Below, piece by piece: positions 27,675 through 35,572 of a stretch of DNA of 64,000 bases (position 1 is its first letter; each line of letters opens with the position of its first letter). The notes below the pieces were generated by a model, which ran no database searches, was not told where the DNA came from, and saw nothing but the letters and a program-made list of their open reading frames with translations. The stretch is from NCBI GenBank assembly GCA_965279135.1, contig OZ257133.1:1054001-1118000 (forward strand), read 5' to 3'. Source of the DNA: Croceimicrobium sp965279135 (GTDB lineage Bacteria > Bacteroidota > Bacteroidia > Flavobacteriales > Schleiferiaceae). A program made the position numbers and the translations under genes.

Positions 27675-28443
27675 TCTTTGCCTTCTCCTTACTATTTCTT
27701 GTCAAAACGACCCTGCATCCGAAAAGGGAAAACCTGAATCTGCTGCAGTAAAGGAGCGTGATAGTCCAAAACCAGATCAAACGGAATTAAGTTCTGAGGA
27801 TTTTAATTTTGATGATGATGCCTCAGCAGAGGATTTTCTTAAAAAGTATGGGGCTAAGAATCAGGAAAACAGAATTGTGGTGACTACCTCCTTTGGGGAG
27901 ATTGAGATAGAATTGTACCGCAATACCCCCTTGCATCGGGCCAATATGGTTTATCTGATAAAGGAGCATTCTTACTTTGATGGCACTTGGTTCCATCGGG
28001 TTAGCCCGGATCATGTGATTCAGGCGGGGAATAATGATGAATACACCTTACAGAAGCTTAGAAAAGATATCGGACGTTATAAAATCACACCTGAAGCCAT
28101 TAACAAAAACTTCCATGTTTATGGCAGTGTGGCTATGGCGAGATCCTATAAAAAGAACCCCGATAAAAAGTCTGATCCTTTTGAATTCTACATCACCTTA
28201 GGTCAAAAATACAGCGACCCTCAGCTGAGTGCTCTGGAAGAAGAATATCAGATTAAGCTCAATACAAATCAAAGGAAGCTCTATCGCGAGCAAGGAGGCA
28301 GTCCCCATCTTGATCAGGAACACACGGTAATAGGTAGGGTTGTTCGAGGGATGAAGGTCGTTGAAGAGATTTCCAAAGTGGAGACGGATAGGGGGGAATG
28401 GCCCTTGAATAACATTCCGATCAAAGTAAGAATCAAGAAATAA
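27646..28443 (+). CDS. Cyclophilin-type peptidyl-prolyl isomerase lipoprotein
   Basis: A 265-residue protein with a lipoprotein signal (lipobox ending Cys19) and an acidic linker to about residue 70. A cyclophilin domain follows: TSFGEIEIELYRNTPLHRANMVYL, the catalytic-loop FDGTWFHRV, GSVAMAR, and the C-terminal HTVIGRVVRGMKVVEEI. It assists folding of exported proteins at the envelope. An insertion around 160-200 (KKNPDKKSDPFEFYITLG, then an Arg/Lys-rich helix) is common in Bacteroidota homologues. The start lies inside the Lon-N gene. Confidence 0.93.
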   Translation: MFTRISTLISLCLLLTISCQNDPASEKGKPESAAVKERDSPKPDQTELSSEDFNFDDDASAEDFLKKYGAKNQENRIVVTTSFGEIEIELYRNTPLHRANMVYLIKEHSYFDGTWFHRVSPDHVIQAGNNDEYTLQKLRKDIGRYKITPEAINKNFHVYGSVAMARSYKKNPDKKSDPFEFYITLGQKYSDPQLSALEEEYQIKLNTNQRKLYREQGGSPHLDQEHTVIGRVVRGMKVVEEISKVETDRGEWPLNNIPIKVRIKK

Positions 28444-28454
28444 TTGAGGCTTCA

Positions 28455-28485
28455 TTTGCTTCTTTCTTGATAATTCCTATATTCG
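28455..28485 (+). promoter_or_regulatory. Predicted promoter of a short transcript (TTTG-N19-TATATTCG)
   Basis: The -33 TTTG at 28455-28458 is followed after exactly 19 bases by TATATTCG at 28478-28485, one mismatch from TAnnTTTG. Transcription would start near 28490-28493, right at the first ATG of a 28-codon frame. The same octamer also sits at 29061-29068 upstream of the tricorn-type gene. Confidence 0.4.
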
Positions 28486-28492
28486 TTTTGTA

Positions 28493-28579
28493 ATGGCGAA
28501 ACAATCTCATACTACTAAATTCATGTACCGCAATTGGAATTGTATTCCGGCGGGGGATTTGGTATGGAGATCTGTATAG
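28493..28579 (+). CDS. Possible 28-residue leader peptide or small protein
   Basis: A short frame starting ATG at 28493, with a second ATG at 28523, ending in TAG at 28577. The product contains two tryptophans (residues 15 and 25), one cysteine and no membrane segment; I recognise no family. It spans the first arm of the competing hairpins, as a leader peptide in ribosome-mediated attenuation would. The predicted transcription start leaves almost no leader, so it may simply be a chance frame within an RNA gene. Confidence 0.25.
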   Translation: MAKQSHTTKFMYRNWNCIPAGDLVWRSV

Positions 28580-28600
28580 AACCAATCTAACAGGAACTGT

Positions 28601-28637
28601 AAAAGCCCCCGCGAGAGAAATCTGGCGGGGGCTTTTT
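28601..28637 (+). terminator. Strong intrinsic terminator
   Basis: A 12-bp stem AAAAGCCCCCGC (28601-28612) / GCGGGGGCTTTT (28625-28636), with a 12-base loop and a run of T. It follows the candidate small RNA and precedes the gene at 28668 by 31 bases. Confidence 0.85.
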
Positions 28638-28667
28638 CATTTTCAGGAATTATACACAAGAGGAGTG

Positions 28668-29042
28668 ATGAGCGCATTTATTAGTTTATTGGAGAAGCAA
28701 AAGAAGCGAGAACTTCAATTACAGTTCGATTTGCCTTCTAAGGCGAAAAACACCCAATGGCTTACCATTCAGCATTTAGAAGAACAGGCGCAAAAGTTAT
28801 ACGATAGTATAAGTGCTTTACTTCCCAAGAATGTAAGTTTGGTAAGAGAGGAGGTAAACCTTCAAACTTATAAAACCCCCAATCGAGCGGCACGAATGCA
28901 GATAAGAGCGAATATTAGTGCAACCAATCACCGCAGTTATGTACTAAAAGTGCACTGCCATGAACTCAATCCAAAAGGAAATATGGCCAAGGTGGCTCGC
29001 GCTGAATATCATTACAAAGAATCACGCAAGCCGATGAACTAA
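28668..29042 (+). CDS. Hypothetical 124-residue cytoplasmic protein
   Basis: A basic, soluble protein with no signal peptide. It has an N-terminal amphipathic helix (FISLLEKQKKRELQLQF), a mixed alpha/beta middle and many Arg/Lys residues near the C-terminus (KVARAEYHYKESRK). I do not recognise the family. ATG 28668 is preferred to the in-frame GTG at 28665. The gene sits just downstream of a strong terminator without an evident promoter of its own. Expression may therefore depend on readthrough, which makes it the likely target if the upstream element is an attenuator. Confidence 0.6.
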   Translation: MSAFISLLEKQKKRELQLQFDLPSKAKNTQWLTIQHLEEQAQKLYDSISALLPKNVSLVREEVNLQTYKTPNRAARMQIRANISATNHRSYVLKVHCHELNPKGNMAKVARAEYHYKESRKPMN

Positions 29043-29119
29043 TTTTTTAGTACCAATGCTTATATTCGTGCCTCCACACCGATGAAACCCTAATCCGGTT
29101 TACAATTAGCACACGATTT

Positions 29120-32100
29120 ATGAAGAAATTGGTACTCTTGTTTTTGAGCCTGGGAACACTATCTCTTTCGGCTCAAAGCTTTGTTCGTTATGCCCGTCTA
29201 TCACCTGATGGCCAATCTATAGCCTTTAGCTATCAAGGCGATATTTGGTATTGGCCCGAAATGAAAGGAAAGCCCTATCGTCTCACTCTTCACGAGGCCT
29301 ATGACGGTTCGCCATGTTTCAGTGCAGATGGAAAGGAATTGGCCTTTACCTCCCAACGTCATGGGAATTCTGACATTTTCACAATGAGTATTGACGGTGG
29401 TACTCCCGAACGTAGAACCTGGCATGCAGCAGGTGACAATTTAAGCGATTGGCATCCGGAATTAGGCTTATTGTTTAGTAGCGAGAGGGCTTATGTAACG
29501 GTAGAATGGGATGCTGAGATTCATCGTATCGATCCGAACAATGCCACTCCCATGCGTTTTATGGATGGTTTAGGTACCTACCCAGTTGCTTCTCCCAATG
29601 GTAAATACATTGCATTTATGCGAGGTTCCTGCCGGACAAGTAGGGAAAACTATTCCGGTCCAGCAGATCAGGAGATTTGGCTGTATGATATTGAAAAAGA
29701 TGAGTACAGAGCACTCACTGATAATCCCATAAATGATATTCATCCCCAATGGGTGGATGATGAGAACCTGGTCTTTCTTAGCGCTCGTGATGGACGTTAT
29801 AATTTACGTAAAGTGAATCTTAGTGGCGAAGGAGAGTGGCTAAGTAATTTTAGTGATGAAGGAATTAATGATTTTGATATCGCGTCAGGAAAGGTGCTTT
29901 TTGCGCGAAAGGATCGATGGTACCTGTGTGATATGAATAATATTGGTGCTGTGCAAAGTCTCAACATCGACCTCAAAAACGATTATAGATTTTATCCAAC
30001 TGAGCGGAAAACCATTCGTAATAAGATTAGTGATTACGCCCTATCACCAGATGGTAAAAAAGTGGTGATTGAAACGCGAGGCGAGATATTCGTTGGCTTA
30101 TTGGATGATGAGAAATCAAGAACCGTAAACCTAAGTGATCACCCGTTCTATGATAGAGGAGCTGTATTCCTTAACGATAGTACGGTTTTGTTTAGCTCGG
30201 ATCGCGAGGAAGGTCAGTACCGTTTTTATAGCGCCAATTCAAGTGATCCAAAAAAGACTGATATCTACGAAAGCCTACGTCACCAGAGGGACTTGTATTA
30301 TAAAGGAGACGGCGATCTCAGGAATGCTGTTCCTTCTCCCGATGGAAAGAAACTGGCTTATGTTGAAAATGGTACTCGTCTAAAAGTAAGTCAGATAAAG
30401 AAAGATGGCAGCCTTGGATCAACGGTTACCCTAGTCGATGCGTGGTATGGAGCAAGTGGTTTAGCCTGGAGTCCAGATAGCCGCTACTTGGCCTACCACC
30501 GCGATGATTTGAATTTTAATACTGAAGTATACATTCAGTCAGTTGATGGACAAGGTGATGCGGTGAATATCAGCATGCACCCGGGTAATGATTACGGAGC
30601 CAATTGGAGTGCAGACGGATCAAAACTTGCTTTTATTTCTGATCGTAATAATGACAATTCAGACGTTTGGTTTGTCTGGTTACAAAGAGAGGAGTGGCTG
30701 AAATCAACCGAGGAGCGCGAAGAAGGTTATTACTTTGATGATGAAGAGAAGGAAGAAAAGGAGGATGAAAAAGACAAAAAGAAAGGAAAGGACAAGAAAA
30801 AGGAGAAAGAAGTAGAGCCGATACAAATTGACTTTGAGCGTATTTATGATCGTTTGGAGCAAGTTACTTCGTACAGTGGAAGCGAATCCAATGTATTAGT
30901 TTCTGAAGATGGTGAAACAATCTATTTCACTCGATACGGAGTAAATGATAAGGGTTCCGATCTCTACCAAATAAAGTATGACGGTAGTGAACTGAAAAAA
31001 CTTACTAAGGGTGGAGCTAACCCTTATAATCTTCAATGGGATAAAGAGAAGAAAGGGATATTTTACGTTTCCCGAGGTAGTCTTAAGCACATTAAACTTT
31101 CCTCTAAAAAGGTGACCTCTTACAGTTATGAGGAGAAGATGGAGCTCAATAAAAGCGAGGAGAGACGCCAGGTATACGCAGAAGCATATCGCTTGATTCG
31201 GGACCGTTTTTATGATCCTGAGTTTCATGGGAATGATTGGGATAAGCTTAGTGCTTATTACGAAGAATGGGCAATGAAAGCTTCTACTGATGAGGATTTC
31301 AGATATGTATACAACCTGATGCTCGGTCGATTAAATGCCAGCCACATGGGTATGTATGGAGGCACGGAAGTCGAGGTTCGTAGAGATTATACAGGTAGAT
31401 TGGGTATCGAGGTTGAAATGCTAAAGAGTGGTGCTCGAGTTGAACGTCTGGTTGCGAATACTCCGGCCGATCGAAGCAAGAATAACTTACAGGTAGGAGA
31501 TATCATAACCCAGATTAATGGAAAGGACTTAAGTGTAGACCGAAATTTTTACAGTCATTGGACTGCAACAAGCGGTGAGCCTGTTTTAGTACAATTGGAA
31601 CGCAAGGGAACTAAAATGGAAATTGTAATCCGACCATCAAGGTCTATCAATAGTCAGCTCTACGAAGAATGGGTTGAAGGTCGTAAGGCCTTGGTGGATA
31701 AATACTCGAATGGAAGATTAGGTTACATCCATATTCGCGGAATGGACATGCAAAGTTTTGAACGTTTTGAACGTGAATTAATGGCTTCCGGTTATGGTAA
31801 AGAGGGTATCGTAATCGATGTACGCTTTAATGGTGGTGGGTGGACCACAGACTATTTGATGGCCGTACTTAATGTTCGCCAACATGCATATACCATCCCC
31901 CGAGGAGCAGCTAATTCTCTGAACAAGAATCCAGAGTTTAAGGATTACTATCCTTATAGTGAGCGCCTTCCTCTTGCTGCGTGGACAAAGCCTTCAGTGG
32001 CGCTTTGTAATGAGAGCTCTTATTCCAATGCGGAGATCTTCAGCCATGCCTACAAAACCCTGGGTATAGGTACCTTGGTTGGTCAACCTACTTTTGGTGC

Positions 32101-32323
32101 GGTAATATCTACGGGTGGTTCAGGTTTATTAAATGGCAATTTTATCCGCCTACCTTTCCGGGCCTGGTATGTTAAGAAGACCGGAGAAAACATGGAGAAT
32201 GGTCCGGCTGTTCCGGATGTACTGGTTAGCAACCCACCTGCCAGTCGTGCAAATAATACCGACGCGCAATTGCAGAAGGCGGTGGAAATTCTTTTAGATC
32301 AAATCGACAATTCAAATAAATAA
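29120..32323 (+). CDS. Tricorn-type S41 family protease with signal peptide
   Basis: A 1067-residue exported protein (signal 1-18, ending LSAQ). WD40/TolB-like PD40 repeats cover about 20-520 and again 575-660 (LSPDGQSIAFSYQG, FSADGKELAFTSQ, WSADGSKLAFISD). The C1 helical region is about 680-760, the PDZ domain about 770-850 (RLGIEVEML, LQVGDIITQINGK) and the S41 catalytic domain 870-1050. The ESSYSNAEIF motif (965-974) carries the catalytic serine region. A Lys/Glu/Asp-rich stretch at about 545-570 separates the two propellers. Tricorn-type enzymes degrade peptides of 6-12 residues. This one is predicted to be periplasmic, unlike archaeal cytosolic tricorn. The C1 peptidase follows two bases later. 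Confidence 0.92.
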   Translation: MKKLVLLFLSLGTLSLSAQSFVRYARLSPDGQSIAFSYQGDIWYWPEMKGKPYRLTLHEAYDGSPCFSADGKELAFTSQRHGNSDIFTMSIDGGTPERRTWHAAGDNLSDWHPELGLLFSSERAYVTVEWDAEIHRIDPNNATPMRFMDGLGTYPVASPNGKYIAFMRGSCRTSRENYSGPADQEIWLYDIEKDEYRALTDNPINDIHPQWVDDENLVFLSARDGRYNLRKVNLSGEGEWLSNFSDEGINDFDIASGKVLFARKDRWYLCDMNNIGAVQSLNIDLKNDYRFYPTERKTIRNKISDYALSPDGKKVVIETRGEIFVGLLDDEKSRTVNLSDHPFYDRGAVFLNDSTVLFSSDREEGQYRFYSANSSDPKKTDIYESLRHQRDLYYKGDGDLRNAVPSPDGKKLAYVENGTRLKVSQIKKDGSLGSTVTLVDAWYGASGLAWSPDSRYLAYHRDDLNFNTEVYIQSVDGQGDAVNISMHPGNDYGANWSADGSKLAFISDRNNDNSDVWFVWLQREEWLKSTEEREEGYYFDDEEKEEKEDEKDKKKGKDKKKEKEVEPIQIDFERIYDRLEQVTSYSGSESNVLVSEDGETIYFTRYGVNDKGSDLYQIKYDGSELKKLTKGGANPYNLQWDKEKKGIFYVSRGSLKHIKLSSKKVTSYSYEEKMELNKSEERRQVYAEAYRLIRDRFYDPEFHGNDWDKLSAYYEEWAMKASTDEDFRYVYNLMLGRLNASHMGMYGGTEVEVRRDYTGRLGIEVEMLKSGARVERLVANTPADRSKNNLQVGDIITQINGKDLSVDRNFYSHWTATSGEPVLVQLERKGTKMEIVIRPSRSINSQLYEEWVEGRKALVDKYSNGRLGYIHIRGMDMQSFERFERELMASGYGKEGIVIDVRFNGGGWTTDYLMAVLNVRQHAYTIPRGAANSLNKNPEFKDYYPYSERLPLAAWTKPSVALCNESSYSNAEIFSHAYKTLGIGTLVGQPTFGAVISTGGSGLLNGNFIRLPFRAWYVKKTGENMENGPAVPDVLVSNPPASRANNTDAQLQKAVEILLDQIDNSNK

Positions 32324-32325
32324 TA

Positions 32326-33504
32326 ATGAAGTACAGAGTACTAGCCTTAAGTGCTTTTATCAGTTTGGGCCTATCAGCTCAGGATGACTTAATCAATAAG
32401 ATTAAAAATAATGGAGGAGAAGCGGATGGCTTCCAGTTTACGACTGTGATTGACCTGGAAGCAACTCCTGTTAAGAATCAGGGAAGGAGTGGAACCTGCT
32501 GGTCCTATGCTACTACAGGTTTTGTGGAAAGCGAGATGTTGCGCATGGGTAAGGAGCCGGTTGATATCTCCGAAATGTTTACTGTACGTCATGTATATAA
32601 TGATAAAGCAGAGAAGTATGTGCGCTTGCATGGGCATTTGAACTTTGCCCAGGGTGGAGCTTTACCAGATGTAATGTATGTGATTAAAAAGTATGGAGCA
32701 GTACCTCAGGAAGTTTATGAAGGATTAGACTATGGCACGGATATTAATAATCATGGAGAATTAGAAGGAGTTCTGAAGGCCCAACTGGATCACATCATCA
32801 AGAACAAAAACGGAAAGATCACCCCGGTTTGGAGAGAATCTTTTAATACAACTCTTGATGCCTATTTAGGCGATGTGCCAAAGGAGTTCAAGTGGGCGGG
32901 AAAGAACTATACTCCAAGATCCTTTGCTGATGATTATTTGGGAGTAAATCCAGACGACTACGTTCAGCTTACTTCTTTTAATCATCATCCTATGAATGCA
33001 GAAGTTATGATTCAGGTTCCGGATAACTGGGCTTGGGGAACGGCCTATAATGTTTCATTAGAGGATATGATGAATGCTTTGGATGTAGCTCTTGAAGAAG
33101 GCTATACTGTTGCCTGGGCCACAGATGTAAGTGAGAAAGGTTTTTCCTTAAGAAATGGGGTGGCAATTGTACCTGCGACCAATTACAGTGATATGAGTAA
33201 GGAAGAACGTGCATCCATGTTCGATGGCCCTAAGCCCGAGCTTGAAATTACTCCTGAGATTCGGCAGGTCGCTTATGACAATTATGAGACCACTGATGAT
33301 CATGGAATGCTTATTACAGGAATGGTAAAAGATCAAAATAGCAATCCTTATTATATAGTGAAGAACAGTTGGGGCGAACGCGAGAATGATTTCCGGGCTG
33401 GATATATTAATGCGTCAAAAGCATTTGTAGCCTATAAGACTATTGGTATTATGATGCATAAAGATGCTTTGCCAAAGTCCCTAAAGAAGAAAATGGGACT
33501 TTAA
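32326..33504 (+). CDS. C1 family (bleomycin hydrolase/PepC-like) peptidase
   Basis: A 392-residue papain-fold cysteine aminopeptidase. The catalytic triad is C58 (in VKNQGRSGTCWSYAT), H326 (TTDDHGMLITG) and N347 (YYIVKNSWG). The N-terminus is hydrophobic and ends LGLSAQ (residues 1-19), a signal peptide, so export to the periplasm is likely. That is unusual compared with cytosolic PepC/bleomycin hydrolase but common in Bacteroidota. The two-base gap after the tricorn-type gene indicates one transcript: tricorn cuts oligopeptides and this enzyme would trim the products. Confidence 0.93.
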   Translation: MKYRVLALSAFISLGLSAQDDLINKIKNNGGEADGFQFTTVIDLEATPVKNQGRSGTCWSYATTGFVESEMLRMGKEPVDISEMFTVRHVYNDKAEKYVRLHGHLNFAQGGALPDVMYVIKKYGAVPQEVYEGLDYGTDINNHGELEGVLKAQLDHIIKNKNGKITPVWRESFNTTLDAYLGDVPKEFKWAGKNYTPRSFADDYLGVNPDDYVQLTSFNHHPMNAEVMIQVPDNWAWGTAYNVSLEDMMNALDVALEEGYTVAWATDVSEKGFSLRNGVAIVPATNYSDMSKEERASMFDGPKPELEITPEIRQVAYDNYETTDDHGMLITGMVKDQNSNPYYIVKNSWGERENDFRAGYINASKAFVAYKTIGIMMHKDALPKSLKKKMGL

Positions 33505-33573
33505 TGTCCTAATATTAGAATATATTCCCATATCGGGAAATGTTTTGATACCTGAAATTTTTTATGATAATGA

Positions 33574-33612
33574 AAATGAGCGTGTTACCTTTGTGGCACG
33601 CTCATTTCTTTT
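33574..33612 (+). terminator. Terminator hairpin after the C1 peptidase, with a -7 box in its loop
   Basis: An 11-bp stem AAATGAGCGTG (33574-33584) / CACGCTCATTT (33597-33607) is followed by CTTTT. The 12-base loop contains TACCTTTG (33586-33593), a perfect TAnnTTTG box for the next operon. Termination of one unit and initiation of the next appear to share the same bases. Confidence 0.75.
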
Positions 33613-33618
33613 AGGAGG
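33613..33618 (+). promoter_or_regulatory. Canonical Shine-Dalgarno AGGAGG
   Basis: AGGAGG six bases before the ATG at 33625. Strong Shine-Dalgarno sites are rare in Bacteroidota and I see no other this clean in the window. Confidence 0.6.
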
Positions 33619-33624
33619 AACAAA

Positions 33625-34059
33625 ATGCAACCCATGAAAAAGACTGTTTTTGCCATTTCATTATTAAGTATGGTCTTTCTCTCTTCTTGTAGAGAGGATC
33701 AAGCTGATGATAACACTCAATCACCCTCATTTGCGGCAAGCTTTGAGGATATTAAAACCACTCCTGATTTCGACTGGTCTACTGAAGAGCAGTACCGTCT
33801 GCAGCTAAAGGGACTCAAAACGCTTCCTTTCGCTAAAAAAGGGATGATTGAAGTGAAAACCGTTTCCGGCGATTTATTAATGCGTCGACTTGTTGAGATT
33901 TCTCAAGATCGCAACATTCGTTTTGATGCTCCAGCTGGATTGGAATCATTGAAAGTAAGTTTCGGGACTATTGAGAAAGTAGTGCCTGTATCAAACAATC
34001 GCCTTTCATTTGATTACATTCCTTTTGATGATCAAAGCGATATCGAACAAGACAACTAA
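33625..34059 (+). CDS. Hypothetical small lipoprotein
   Basis: A 144-residue protein with a lipoprotein signal (lipobox FLSSC, Cys23 counted from the first ATG). ATG 33634 is an alternative start that gives the more usual MKKTVF N-terminus. The mature part is a small acidic beta-rich domain (YRLQLKGLKTL, GMIEVKTVSGDLLMRRLVEI) that I cannot assign. It is 24 bases upstream of the LruC-domain gene in the same transcript, so the two products probably act together at the envelope. Confidence 0.7.
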   Translation: MQPMKKTVFAISLLSMVFLSSCREDQADDNTQSPSFAASFEDIKTTPDFDWSTEEQYRLQLKGLKTLPFAKKGMIEVKTVSGDLLMRRLVEISQDRNIRFDAPAGLESLKVSFGTIEKVVPVSNNRLSFDYIPFDDQSDIEQDN

Positions 34060-34083
34060 AAACCTGAAAAAAGAATTAGCGCC

Positions 34084-35517
34084 ATGAAAAATATTGCAAT
34101 CGCCTCCTTTCTTACTTTGAGTTTAGCCTTATCTGGGCAAACTGTCTCCACAGATTTTGAATCTTCAAATGGAAACCGTGGGGCTGAGACCTGCTGGAGC
34201 TTTGGAGGGTTTTCACTAACCAAGAAAAGTAATCACAAGCCAATTTCCGGCTATAGTGCTCGTAGTGGGTCCTTGAACAACAACAAGAGCTCCTTCTGGT
34301 TAAAATCTCCTTTTATTAATCTAAACAGTGGAAACATCACTTTTAAAGCAAAGCTTCATAATAGTGATGGGACTCGTACCTACAATATTTACGTAGACTT
34401 TATCCCCTATGATGCCAATGATACCTGGGGAGAAGACGACAACAATATTGTAACAGGTTCAGTTTATACGCTTACTACTCCTCACAATAGCACTCAAAAT
34501 GTAAGTATTGCTATCCCATCTTCAATTGCTAATGATGGAAATGCTTACAAGGTTTATTGGAGATTCGAATCAGCTTCCGGTAACCGCAACCGTCGTATGC
34601 TAGTGGATGACATTAGTATTCCTGGTACCTACGTGTCTGATCCATCAAACAATTGCAAGGTTTTGGCTCAAACGGCGGATAGCGATTTCGATGGTGTAGA
34701 TGATGATAACGATGAATTCCCTACCGATCCTAACCGTGCATATACGGTTACTGATGTAACTTTTGGAACCATAGCTTACGAAGATTTATGGCCAGCAAAA
34801 GGTGATTACGACTTCAACGATCTCGTTTTAGGCTATCGCCACGAATACGTTTATGATGCGGATAACAAGGTAAAAGAGATCAATACTAAATATGTAGTTC
34901 GTGCCCTTGGTGGTGATTTGATTGAGGGATTTGGAGTTCATTTTAATGGACTTAGCCCAAATGCAGTGCAAAGTGTAAGCGGTAATAGTTTAACTACCGG
35001 AACGATTTCTCAATCTGGGAATGGTACAGAGCTTTCACAAACCTATGCCACAATTATCCTTTGTGATAATGTAGAAGATGTGATCAACCGTACTTCAGGT
35101 GCTTTCTTCAACACAGTACCTACTAATCCAACTGGTACTTCGGATACCCTGGATGTAAAAATCATTTTGACAAACTCTGTTAACTCAAGCAATTTGAGCG
35201 GGCTGTCAATTTTCGCTTTCAAGGATCGTGATGAGGAAATCCACATGAAGGATAATGCCCCAACCGATCTTGCTGATCAAAGTCTATTTGGCACTATTGA
35301 CGATGCCAGCAATGCCGGAACCGGTGTGTACTATTGCACGCAAGACGGTCATCCCTGGGCCATTCAGGTTAGCGAGGAGTTTGACTACCCTGTAGAGCGT
35401 AAAGACATTGTGCAGGCCTATTTGAAGTTTGCCGAATGGGCGCAATCAGGCGGAGCCAATTCTACAAATTGGTATACTGAGGAAGCCGGAAACCGTAACT
35501 CTGGAGATATCTACTAG
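34084..35517 (+). CDS. LruC domain-containing secreted protein
   Basis: A 477-residue protein with a signal peptide (1-19). An N-terminal carbohydrate-binding-like beta-sandwich (about 20-190) is followed by an Asp-rich calcium-binding-like linker (SDFDGVDDDNDEFPTDPN, about 199-216). The LruC (DUF4842) domain runs from about 220 to 460, with YEDLWPAKGDYDFNDLVLGY as its hallmark. LruC proteins are exported and were first noted as leptospiral lipoproteins; the function is unknown. No type IX C-terminal signal is seen. A strong terminator follows. Confidence 0.9.
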   Translation: MKNIAIASFLTLSLALSGQTVSTDFESSNGNRGAETCWSFGGFSLTKKSNHKPISGYSARSGSLNNNKSSFWLKSPFINLNSGNITFKAKLHNSDGTRTYNIYVDFIPYDANDTWGEDDNNIVTGSVYTLTTPHNSTQNVSIAIPSSIANDGNAYKVYWRFESASGNRNRRMLVDDISIPGTYVSDPSNNCKVLAQTADSDFDGVDDDNDEFPTDPNRAYTVTDVTFGTIAYEDLWPAKGDYDFNDLVLGYRHEYVYDADNKVKEINTKYVVRALGGDLIEGFGVHFNGLSPNAVQSVSGNSLTTGTISQSGNGTELSQTYATIILCDNVEDVINRTSGAFFNTVPTNPTGTSDTLDVKIILTNSVNSSNLSGLSIFAFKDRDEEIHMKDNAPTDLADQSLFGTIDDASNAGTGVYYCTQDGHPWAIQVSEEFDYPVERKDIVQAYLKFAEWAQSGGANSTNWYTEEAGNRNSGDIY

Positions 35518-35537
35518 AATTCTCAATATCATATTCT

Positions 35538-35572
35538 AATCCCGATCAAGTCACTTGGTCGGGATTTTTTTT
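35538..35572 (+). terminator. Strong intrinsic terminator after the LruC gene
   Basis: A 13-bp stem AATCCCGATCAAG (35538-35550) / CTTGGTCGGGATT (35554-35566) with a 3-base loop TCA and eight T. It separates the LruC gene from the convergent hutG gene, whose stop overlaps the end of the T run. Confidence 0.9.

Larger units (their letters stand above)
28490..28638 (+). ncRNA. Candidate small RNA or leader attenuator ending in a strong terminator
   Basis: A discrete ~150-base unit lies between the promoter at 28455-28485 and the terminator at 28601-28637. It has a G-rich segment GCGGGGG (28550-28556) that can pair with CCCCCGC (28606-28612). The same C-rich segment also pairs with the terminator arm GCGGGGGC (28625-28632). 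The two pairings exclude each other, which is the layout of an antiterminator/terminator switch. I do not recognise 6S, SRP, tmRNA or a known riboswitch. The downstream gene at 28668 has no visible promoter of its own. Confidence 0.4.

Noticed and set aside
28490..28638. 6S RNA, SRP RNA or tmRNA at the 28.5 kb element
   Set aside because: I see neither the open central bubble of 6S, the SRP tetraloop region nor a tRNA-like end; the only clear structure is the terminator and its competing arm.
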